The notes beneath the pieces were generated by a model. It was not told the DNA's origin. It ran no database searches and saw only the letters and a list, made by a program, of their open reading frames with translations. 64,000 nt of DNA from Prosopocoilus inquinatus (lineage: Eukaryota > Arthropoda > Insecta > Coleoptera > Lucanidae). Numbering within the stretch: position 1 is the first letter of the stretch; every line of letters begins with the position of its first letter. The stretch lies in assembly GCA_036172665.1 (NCBI GenBank), contig CM069870.1, forward strand, positions 44,288,001-44,352,000. Reading direction: 5' to 3'. The position numbers were made by a program, and so were the translations under genes. Below, in pieces: positions 54,001 to 64,000 of the stretch.

Positions 54001-54160
54001 GACTCCAGTAACTTTGATGTGAGATACGAAGTTCTCGGACGCAGCTGAAGCTAGAAATAGTTTCAAACGAAACAACACGCATTAGCGTTGTTACTGTGAT
54101 GTATCTAATCGATCCTTATTTATCTATCATGTTATTTGACGTTTGGATGGACTCCAGTAA
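51081..54160 (+). repeat. 21-monomer block Q, copy 3
   Basis: This is the third copy of the 26110-29200 block, at offset 16031 from copy 2 until 37.46 kb and 16091 afterwards. It contains an intact version of the monomer truncated at 37426, plus private changes such as GTGACATAC near 52977. Confidence 0.87.
52385..53765 (+). repeat. Cassette K, copy 6
   Basis: The K series is full, with GATGGGAG at 53420 and ATTTTCTGACACAG near 53584. It differs from copies 4 and 5 by GATGAACTCC in place of GATGGACTCC near 53551. Confidence 0.9.
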
Positions 54161-57100
54161 GTCTGATGTGAGATACAAAATTTTTGGACGCAGCAGGAGC
54201 TGGAAATAGTTTTAAACGAAACAACACGTATTAGCGTTGTTCCTGTGATGTATCTAATCGATCCTTACTCATCTATCATGTTATTTGACGTTTCGATGGA
54301 CTCCAGTAACTCTAATGTGAGATACGAAATTTTTGGACGCAGCAGGAGCTGGAAATAGTTTTAAACGAAACAACACGTATTAGCGTTGTTCCTGTGCTGT
54401 ATCTAATCGATCCTTACTCATCTATCATGATATTTGACGTTTCGATGGACTCCAGTAACTCTAATGTGAGATACGAAATTTTCGGACGCAGCAGAAGCTG
54501 GAAATAGTTTTAAACGAAACAACACGCATTAGCGTTGTTCCTGTGATGTATCTAATCGATCCTTACACATCTATTATGTTATTTGACGTTTGGATGGACT
54601 CCAGTAACTTTGATGTGAAATACGAAGTTCTCGGACGCAGCTGAAGCTGGAAATAGTTTTAAATGAAACAACACGTATTAGCGTTGTTCCTGTGATGTAT
54701 CTAAACGATCCTTACTTATCTAACATGTTATTTGACGTTTGGATGGACTCCAGTAACCCTGACGTGAGATACGAAGTTCTCGGACGCAGCAGAAGCTGGA
54801 AATAGTTTTAAACGAAACAACACGCATTAGCGTTGTTCCTGTGATGTATCTAATCGATCCTTACTTATCTATCATGTTATTTGACGTTTGGATGGACTCC
54901 AGTAACCCTGACGTGAGATACGAAGTTCTCGGACGCAGCAGAAGCTGGAAATAGTTTTAAACGAAACAACACGTATTAGCGTTGTTCCTGTGATGTATCT
55001 AATCGATCCTTACTCATCTATCATGATATTTGACGTTTGGATGGACTCCAGTAACTCTGATGTGAGATACAAAGTCTTTGGACGCAGCAGAAGCTGGAAA
55101 TAGTTTTAAACGAAACAACACGCATTGGCGTTGTTCCTGTGATGTATCTAATCGATCCTTACTCATCTATCATGTTATTTGACGTTTGGATGGACTCCAG
55201 TAACTTTGATGTGAGATACAAAGTTTTTGGACGCAGCAGAAGCTGGAAATAGTTTTGAACGAAACAACACGTATTAGCGTTGTTCCTGTGACGTATCTAA
55301 TCGATCCTTACTTAGCTACTATGTTATTTGACGTTTCGATGGACTCCAGTAACTCTAATGTGAGATACGAAATTTTCGGACGCAGCAGAAGCTGGAAATA
55401 GTTTTAAACGAAACAACACGCATTAGCGTTGTTCCTGTGATGTATCTAATCGATCCTTACTCATCTATCATGTTATTTGGCGTTTCGATGGACTCCAGTA
55501 ACTTTGATGTGAGATACGAAGTTCTCGGACGCAGCTGAAGCTGGAAATAGTTTTAAATGAAACAACACGTATTAGCGTCGTTCCTGTGATGTATCTAAAC
55601 GATCCTTACTTATCTAACATGTTATTTGACGTTTGGATGGACTCCAGTAAGTCTGATGTGAGATACAAAGTTTTTGGACGCAGCAGGAGCTGGAAATAGT
55701 TTTAAACGAAACAACACGTATTAGCGTTGTTCCTGTGCTGTATCTAATCGATCCTTACACATATATCATGTTATTTGGCGTTTCGATGGACTCCAGTAGC
55801 TCTGATGTGAGATACGACGTTTTCGGACGCAGCAGAAGCTGGAAATAGTTTTAAACGAAACAACACGCATTAGCGTTGTTCCTGTGATGTTTCTAATCGA
55901 TCCTTACTCATCTATCATGTTATTTGACGTTTGGATGAACTCCAGTAACCCTGACGTGAGATACGAAGTTCTCGGACGCAGCAGAACCTGGAAATAGTTT
56001 TAAACGAAACAACACGCATTAGCGTTGTTCCTGTGATGTATCTAATCGATCCTTACTCATCTATCATGTTATTTGGCGTTTCGATGGACTCCAGTAGCTC
56101 TGATGTGAGATACGACGTTTTCTGAGGCAGCAGAAGCTGGAAATAGTTTTAAACGAAACAACACGCATTAGCGTTGCTCCTGTGATGTATCTAATCGATC
56201 CTTACTCATCTATCATGTTATTTGACGTTTCGATGGACTCCAGTAACTCTAATGTGAGAAACGAAATTTTCGGACGCAGCAGAAGCTGGAAATAGTTTTA
56301 AACGAAACAACACGCATTAGCGTTGTTCCTGTGATATATCTAATCGATCCTTACTTATCTATCATGTTATTTGACATTTGGATGGACTCCAGTAACCCTG
56401 ACGTGAGATACGAAGTTCTCGGACGCAGCAGAACCTGGAAATAGTTTTAAACGAAACAACACGCACTAGCGTTGTTCCTGTGATGTATCTAATCGATCCT
56501 TACTCATCTATCATGTTATTTGGCGTTTCGATGGACTCCAGTAACTTAGATGTGAGATACGATGTTCTCGGACGCAGCTGAAGCTAGAAATAGTTTTAAA
56601 CGAAACAACACGCATTAGCGTTGTTCCTGCGTAGTATCTAATCGATCCTTACTTATCTATCATGTTATTTGACATTTCGATGGACTCCAGTAGCTCTGAT
56701 GTGATATACGACGTTTTCGGACGCAGCAGCAGCTGGAAATAGTTTTAAACGAAACAACACATATTAGCGTTGTTCCTGTGATGTATCTAATCGATCCTTA
56801 CTCATCTATCATGTTATTTGACGTTTGGACGGACTCCAGTGACCCTGATGTGATATACAAAGTTATCGGACGCAGCAGAAGCTGGAAATAGTTTTGAACG
56901 AAACAACACGTATTAGCGTTGTTCCTGTGCTGTATCTAATCGATCCATACTTATCTATCATGTTATTTGACGTTACGATGGACTCCAGTAACTCTGATGT
57001 GAGATACGACGTTTTCGGACGCATCAGAAGCTGGAAATAGTTTTAAACGAAACAACACGTATTAGCGTTGTTCCTGTGATGTATCTAATCGATCCTTACT

Positions 57101-57181
57101 CATCTATCATGTTATTTGACGTTTGGATGGACTCCAGTAACTCTGATGAGAGACACAAAGATTTCGGACGCAGCAGAAGCT

Positions 57182-57329
57182 GGAAATAGTTTTGAACGAA
57201 ACAACACGTATTAGCGTTGTTCCTGTGATGTATCTAATCGATCCTTACTCATCTATCATGTTATTGACGTTTGGATGAACTCCAGTAACTCTGATGAGAG
57301 GCACAAAGATTTCGGACGCAGCAGAAGCT
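57182..57329 (+). repeat. 148-bp variant monomer, second copy
   Basis: It has the same single-T deletion as 40793-40940 (TTATTGACG near 57261), lying 16389 bp downstream. It confirms that the two R copies descend from one ancestor that already carried this deletion. Confidence 0.92.
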
Positions 57330-58431
57330 GGAAATAGTTTTAAACGAAACAACACGTATTAGCGTTTTTCCTGTGCTGTATCTAGTCGATCCTTACTCAT
57401 ATATCATGCTACTTGGCGTTTCGATGGACTCCAGTAGCTCTGATGTGAGATACGACGTTTTCGGACGCAGCAGAAGCTGGAAATAGTTTTAAACGAAACA
57501 ACACGCATTAGCGTTGTTCCTGTGATGAATCTAATCGATCCTTACTCATCTATCATGTTATTTGGCGTTTCGATGGACTCCAGTAACTTTGATGTGAGAT
57601 ACGAAGTTCTCAGACGCAGCTGAAACTGGAAATAGTTTTAAATGAAACAACACGTATTAGCGTTGTTCCTGTGATGTATCTAATCGATCCTTACTCATCT
57701 ATCATGCTATTTGGCGTTTCGATGGACTCCAGTAGCTCTGATGTGAGATACGACGTTTTCTGAGGCAGCAGAAGCTGGAAATAGTTTTAAAAGAAACAAC
57801 ACGCATTAGCGTTGTTCCTGTGATGTATCTAATCGATCCTTACTCATCTATCATGTTATTTGACGTTTCGATGGACTCCAGTAACCCTGACGTGAGATAC
57901 GAAGTTCTCGGACGCAGCAGAACCTGGAAATAGTTTTAAACGAAACAACACCCATTAGCGTTGTTCCTGTGATGTATCTAATCGATCCTTACTCATCTAT
58001 CATGTTATTTGGCGTTTCGATGGACTCCAGTAACTTTGATGTGAGATACGAAGTTCTCGGACGCAGCTGAAGCTGGAAATAGTTTTAAATGAAACAACAC
58101 GTATTAGCGTTGTTCCTGTGATGTATCTAATCGATCCTTACTTATCTATCATGTTATTTGACGTTTGGATGGGCTCCAGTAACCCTGACGTGAGATACGA
58201 AGTTCTCGGACGCAGCAGAAGCTGGAAATAGTTTTAAACGAAACAACACGCATTAGCGTTGTTCCTGTGATGTATCTAATCGATCCTTACTTATCTATCA
58301 TGTTATTTGACGTTTGGATGGACTCCAGTAACCCTGACGTGAGATACGAAGTTCTCGGACGCAGCAGAAGCTGGAAATAGTTTTAAACGAAACAACACGT
58401 ATTAGCGTTGTTCCTGTGATGTATCTAATCG

Positions 58432-60070
58432 ATCCTTACTCATCTATCATGTTATTTGACGTTTGGATGGACTTCAGTAACTTTGATGTGAGATACAAAG
58501 TTTTTGGACGCAGCAGAAGCTGGAAATAGTTTTGAACGAAACAACACGTATTAGCGTTGTTCCTGTGATGTATCTAATCGATCCTTACTCATCTATCATG
58601 TTATTTCGCGTTTCGATGGACTCCAGTAACTTTGATGTGAGATACGAAGTTCTCGGACGCAGCTGAAGCTAGAAATAGTTTCAAACGAAACAACACGCAT
58701 TAGCGTTGTTACTGTGATGTATCTAATCGATCCTTATTTATCTATCATGTTATTTGACGTTTGGATGGACTCCAGTAAGTCTGATGTGAGATACAAAATT
58801 TTTGGACGCAGCAGGAGCTGGAAATAGTTTTAAACGAAACAACACGTATTAGCGTTGTTCCTGTGCTGTATCTAATCGATCCTTACTCATCTATCATGAT
58901 ATTTGACGTTTCGATGGACTCCAGTAACTCTAATGTGAGATACGAAATTTTCGGACGCAGCAGAAGCTGGAAATAGTTTTAAACGAAACAACACGCATTA
59001 GCGTTGTTCCTGTGATGTATCTAATCGATCCTTACACATCTATCATGTTATTTGACGTTTGGATGGACTCCAGTAACTTTGATGTGAAATACGAAGTTCT
59101 CGGACGCAGCTGAAGCTGGAAATAGTTTTAAATGAAACAACACGTATTAGCGTTGTTCCTGTGATGTATCTAAACGATCCTTACTTATCTAACATGTTAT
59201 TTGACGTTTGGATGGACTCCAGTAACGCTGACGTGAGATACGAAGTTCTCGGACGCAGCAGAAGCTGGAAATAGTTTTAAACGAAACAACACGCATTAGC
59301 GTTGTTCCTGTGATGTATCTAATCGATCCTTACTTATCTATCATGTTATTTGACGTTTGGATGGACTCCAGTAACCCTGACGTGAGATACGAAGTTCTCG
59401 GACGCAGCAGAAGCTGGAAATAGTTTTAAACGAAACAACACGTATTAGCGTTGTTCCTGTGATGTATCTAATCGATCCTTACTCATCTATCATGATATTT
59501 GACGTTTGGATGGACTCCAGTAACTCTGATGTGAGATACAAAGTCTTTTGACGCAGCAGAAGCTGGAAATAGTTTTAAACGAAACAACACGCATTGGCGT
59601 TGTTCCTGTGATGTATCTAATCGATCCTTACTCATCTATCATGTTATTTGACGTTTGGATGGACTCCAGTAACTTTGATGTGAGATACAAAGTTTTTGGA
59701 CGCAGCAGAAGCTGGAAATAGTTTTGAACGAAACAACACGTATTAGCGTTGTTCCTGTGACGTATCTAATCGATCCTTACTTAGCTACTATGTTATTTGA
59801 CGTTTCGATGGACTCCAGTAACTCTAATGTGAGATACGAAATTTTCGGACGCAGCAGAAGCTGGAAATAGTTTTAAACGAAACAACACGCATTAGCGTTG
59901 TTCCTGTGATGTATCTAATCGATCCTTACTCATCTATCATGTTATTTGGCGTTTCGATGGACTCCAGTAACTTTGATGTGAGATACGAAGTTCTCGGACG
60001 CAGCTGAAGCTGGAAATAGTTTTAAATGAAACAACACGGATTAGCGTCGTTCCTGTGATGTATCTAAACG
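58432..60070 (+). repeat. 11-monomer tandem duplication, first unit
   Basis: The period is 1639 bp, exactly 11 monomers. GTTTGGATGGACTTCAG lies at 58461 and 60100, and ACAACACGGA at 60031 and 61670. Shared rare variants include ATTTCGCGTTTCG, GTAACGCTGACG and AGTCTTTTGACGC. The counterpart in R copy 1 (about 42.04-43.68 kb) is single. Confidence 0.92.
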
Positions 60071-61709
60071 ATCCTTACTCATCTATCATGTTATTTGACG
60101 TTTGGATGGACTTCAGTAACTTTGATGTGAGATACAAAGTTTTTGGACGCAGCAGAAGCTGGAAATAGTTTTGAACGAAACAACACGTATTAGCGTTGTT
60201 CCTGTGATGTATCTAATCGATCCTTACTCATCTATCATGTTATTTCGCGTTTCGATGGACTCCAGTAACTTTGATGTGAGATACGAAGTTCTCGGACGCA
60301 GCTGAAGCTAGAAATAGTTTCAAACGAAACAACACGCATTAGCGTTGTTACTGTGATGTATCTAATCGATCCTTATTTATCTATCATGTTATTTGACGTT
60401 TGGATGGACTCCAGTAAGTCTGATGTGAGATACAAAATTTTTGGACGCAGCAGGAGCTGGAAATAGTTTTAAACGAAACAACACGTATTAGCGTTGTTCC
60501 TGTGCTGTATCTAATCGATCCTTACTCATCTATCATGATATTTGACGTTTCGATGGACTCCAGTAACTCTAATGTGAGATACGAAATTTTCGGACGCAGC
60601 AGAAGCTGGAAATACTTTTAAACGAAACAACACGCATTAGCGTTGTTCCTGTGATGTATCTAATCGATCCTTACACATCTATCATGTTATTTGACGTTTG
60701 GATGGACTCCAGTAACTTTGATGTGAAATACGAAGTTCTCGGACGCAGCTGAAGCTGGAAATAGTTTTAAATGAAACAACACGTATTAGCGTTGTTCCTG
60801 TGATGTATCTAAACGATCCTTACTTATCTAACATGTTATTTGACGTTTGGATGGACTCCAGTAACGCTGACGTGAGATACGAAGTTCTCGGACGCAGCAG
60901 AAGCTGGAAATAGTTTTAAACGAAACAACACGCATTAGCGTTGTTCCTGTGATGTATCTAATCGATCCTTACTTATCTATCATGTTATTTGACGTTTGGA
61001 TGGACTCCAGTAACCCTGACGTGAGATACGAAGTTCTCGGACGCAGCAGAAGCTGGAAATAGTTTTAAACGAAACAACACGTATTAGCGTTGTTCCTGTG
61101 ATGTATCTAATCGATCCTTACTCATCTATCATGATATTTGACGTTTGGATGGACTCCAGTAACTCTGATGTGAGATACAAAGTCTTTTGACGCAGCAGAA
61201 GCTGGAAATAGTTTTAAACGAAACAACACGCATTGGCGTTGTTCCTGTGATGTATCTAATCGATCCTTACTCATCTATCATGTTATTTGACGTTTGGATG
61301 GACTCCAGTAACTTTGATGTGAGATACAAAGTTTTTGGACGCAGCAGAAGCTGGAAATAGTTTTGAACGAAACAACACGTATTAGCGTTGTTCCTGTGAC
61401 GTATCTAATCGATCCTTACTTAGCTACTATGTTATTTGACGTTTCGATGGACTCCAGTAACTCTAATGTGAGATACGAAATTTTCGGACGCAGCAGAAGC
61501 TGGAAATAGTTTTAAACGAAACAACACGCATTAGCGTTGTTCCTGTGATGTATCTAATCGATCCTTACTCATCTATCATGTTATTTGGCGTTTCGATGGA
61601 CTCCAGTAACTTTGATGTGAGATACGAAGTTCTCGGACGCAGCTGAAGCTGGAAATAGTTTTAAATGAAACAACACGGATTAGCGTCGTTCCTGTGATGT
61701 ATCTAAACG
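60071..61709 (+). repeat. 11-monomer tandem duplication, second unit
   Basis: It is almost identical to the first unit. A visible difference is GGAAATACTTTT near 60610. The join is CTAAACGATCCTTACTCATC at about 60064-60083, where the AAACGATCC form is normally followed by TTACTTATCTAAC; this combination is the breakpoint signature. Confidence 0.92.
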
Positions 61710-64000
61710 ATCCTTACTTATCTAACATGTTATTTGACGTTTGGATGGACTCCAGTAAGTCTGATGTGAGATACAAAGTTTTTGGACGCAGCAGGAGCTG
61801 GAAATAGTTTTAAACGAAACAACACGTATTAGCGTTGTTCCTGTGCGGTATCTAATCGATCCTTACACATATATCATGTTATTTGGCGTTTCGATGGACT
61901 CCAGTAGCTCTGATGTGAGATACGACGTTTTCGGACGCAGCAGAAGCTGGAAATAGTTTTAAACGAAACAACACGCATTAGCGTTGTTCCTGTGATGTTT
62001 CTAATCGATCCTTACTCATCTATCATGTTATTTGACGTTTGGATGGACTCCAGTAACTCTAATGTGAGAAACGAAATTTTCGGACGCAGCAGAAGCTGGA
62101 AATAGTTTTAAACGAAACAACACGCATTAGCGTTGTTCCTGTGATGTATCTAATCGATCCTTACTCATCTATCATGTTATTTGACGTTTGGATGGACTCC
62201 AGTAAGTCTGATGTGAGATACAAAGTTTTTGGACGCAGCAGGAGCTGGAAATAGTTTTAAACGAAACAACACGTATTAGCGTTGTTCCTGTGCTGTATCT
62301 AATCGATCCTTACACATATATCATGTTATTTGGCGTTTCGATGGACTCCAGTAGCTCTGATGTGAGATACGACGTTTTCTGAGGCAGCAGAAGCTGGAAA
62401 TAGTTTTAAACGAAACAACACGCATTAGCGTTGTTCCTGTGATGTATCTAATCGATCCTTACTCATCTATCATGTTATTTGGCGTTTCGATGAACTCCAG
62501 TAACTTTGATGTGAGATACGACGTTTTCGGACGCAGCAGAAGCTGGAAATAGTTTTAAACGAAACAACACGCATTAGCGTTGTTCCTGTGATGTTTCTAA
62601 TCGATCCTTACTCATCTATCATGTTATTTGACGTTTGGATGAACTCCAGTAACCCTGACGTGAGATACGAAGTTCTCGGACGCAGCAGAACCTGGAAATA
62701 GTTTTAAACGAAACAACACGCATTAGCGTTGTTCCTGTGATGTATCTAATCGATCCTTACTCATCTATCATGTTATTTGGTGTTTCGATAGACTCCAGTA
62801 GCTCTGATGTGAGATACGACGTTTTCTGAGGCAGCAGAAGCTGGAAATAGTTTTAAACGAAACAACACGCATTAGCGTTGTTCCTGTGATGTATCTAATC
62901 GATCCTTACTCATCTATCATGTTATTTGACGTTTCGATGGACTCCAGTAACTCTAATGTGAGAAACGAAATTTTCGGACGCAGCAGAAGCTGGAAATAGT
63001 TTTAAACGAAACAACACGCATTAGCGTTGTTCCTGTGACATATCTAATCGATCCTTACTTATCTATCATGTTATTTGACATTTGGATGGACTCCAGTAAC
63101 CCTGACGTGAGATACGAAGTTCTCGGACGCAGCAGAACCTGGAAATAGTTTTAAACGAAACAACACGCACTAGCGTTGTTCCTGTGATGTATCTAATCGA
63201 TCCTTACTCATCTATCATGTTATTTGGCGTTTCGATGGACTCCAGTAACTTAGATGTGAGATACGATGTTCTCGGACGCAGCTGAAGCTAGAAATAGTTT
63301 TAAACGAAACAACACGCATTAGCGTTGTTCCTGCGTAGTATCTAATCGATCCTTACTTATCTATCATGTTATTTGACATTTCGATGGACTCCAGTAGCTC
63401 TGATGTGATATACGACGTTTTTGGACGCAGCAGCAGCTGGAAATAGTTTTAAACGAAACAACACATATTAGCGTTGTTCCTGTGATGTATCTAATCGATC
63501 CTTACTCATCTATCATGTTATTTGACGTTTGGACGGACTCCAGCAACACTGATGTGATATACAAAGTTATCGGACGCAGCAGAAGCTGGAAATAGTTTTG
63601 AACGAAACAACACGTATTAGCGTTGTTCCTGTGCTGTATCTAATCGATCCATACTTATCTATCATGTTATTTGACGTTACGATGGACTCCAGTAACTCTG
63701 ATGTGAGATACGACGTTTTCGGACGCAGCAGAAGCTGGAAATAGTTTTAAACGAAACAACACGTATTAGCGTTGTTCCTGTGATGTATCTAATCGATCCT
63801 TACTCATCTATCATGTTATTTGACGTTTGGATGGACTCCAGTAACTCTGATGAGAGACACAAAGATTTCGGACGCAGCAGAAGCTGGAAATAGTTTTGAA
63901 CGAAACAACACGTATTAGCGTTGTTCCTGTGATGTATCTAATCGATCCTTACTCATCTATCATGTTATTTGACGTTTGGATGAACTCCAGTAACTCTGAT

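Larger units (their letters stand above)
1..64000 (+). repeat. 149-bp satellite DNA array filling the window
   Basis: The landmark GGAAATAG recurs at 31, 180, 329, 478 and onward with a spacing of 149 bp. Landmarks at 31, 8224, 23569, 27443, 36383, 52414 and 63886 are separated by 55, 103, 26, 60, 108 and 77 periods once five length-variant monomers are counted, giving 429 periods. All monomers read in the same direction and no inverted unit or non-satellite insertion was seen. Neighbouring monomers differ by scattered substitutions, while blocks of monomers far apart match closely, so this is a higher-order array. Such arrays usually form centromeric or pericentromeric heterochromatin; that role is inferred from architecture. 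I do not recognise the family. No stretch of the window holds anything other than this repeat. Confidence 0.98.
46438..64000 (+). repeat. Super-repeat R, copy 2 (runs off the window)
   Basis: It follows directly on copy 1. The join is in a monomer with CTGGGAATAG near 46453 (its counterpart is near 29230): the left part is a CTCTAATG-type monomer absent at that place in copy 1. Changes relative to copy 1 are a one-monomer loss near 47.9 kb, a seven-monomer loss near 49.03 kb, no 60-bp deletion, two monomers more near 55.4 kb, and an extra 11-monomer tandem duplication at 58.4-61.7 kb. The last base still matches copy 1 (63989 with 45961), so the copy continues beyond the window. Confidence 0.88.

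Noticed and set aside
1..64000. CRISPR array
   Set aside because: Repeats are spaced regularly, but the entire 149-bp unit is repeated and there are no unique spacers, no cas genes and no leader. The scale and variation pattern are those of satellite DNA.
1..64000. Transposable element, inverted array segment or embedded gene
   Set aside because: The landmark phase is kept on the + strand throughout. The only register breaks are five small indels of 2, 2, 1, 1 and 60 bp net. No terminal repeats, target-site duplications, poly-A tails or non-satellite sequence were seen.
1..64000. Assignment to a named satellite family or species
   Set aside because: I do not recognise the monomer. A search of satellite databases and assemblies with the 149-bp consensus would decide; without it any name would be a guess.

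Overview
The whole window is one uninterrupted array of satellite DNA. A 149-bp monomer repeats head to tail, always in the same orientation, from the first base to the last: 429 monomer periods between the first and last landmark GGAAATAG (positions 31 and 63886), plus partial units at each end. I found no gene, RNA gene, transposon, simple-repeat tract or foreign insertion. Almost every monomer is exactly 149 bp; the only length variants I detected are two of 147 bp, two of 148 bp and one of 89 bp. A representative monomer is about 40% G+C and is not depleted in CpG.

The organism is a eukaryote. A pure 64-kb array of near-nucleosome-length monomers with higher-order structure is typical of centromeric or pericentromeric heterochromatin. 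The retained CpGs argue against a heavily methylated vertebrate or plant genome and would suit an insect or other invertebrate. I do not recognise the satellite family, so no species is claimed.

The information in the window lies above the monomer level. Diagnostic base variants let blocks of monomers be matched, and the distances between matches are whole multiples of 149 once the known indels are counted. The layout is: (1) about 1-13.1 kb, including a 24-monomer tandem duplication (period 3576); (2) about 13.1-20.9 kb, a copy of 1.4-7.8 kb displaced by 11769 bp and then 13110 bp, enlarged by a 9-monomer duplication (period 1341); (3) 19.2-22.4 kb, a 12-monomer duplication (period 1788); (4) 23.4-26.3 kb, a very similar 10-monomer duplication (period 1490); (5) 26.1-29.2 kb, a 21-monomer block that recurs near 35.1 and 51.1 kb; (6) 29.2-46.4 kb and 46.4-64.0 kb, two adjacent copies of a roughly 17.2-kb super-repeat, each with its own later deletions and duplications, including 16-monomer (period 2384) and 11-monomer (period 1639) duplications.

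The array therefore reads as a nested amplification history: large blocks duplicated, smaller blocks re-duplicated inside them, and hybrid monomers left at the joins. Two sequence elements recur in the monomer: a short dyad (AACAAC...GTTGTT), and, in a subset of monomers, a 17-bp site resembling a degenerate CENP-B box. No functional claim beyond candidate status is made for either.
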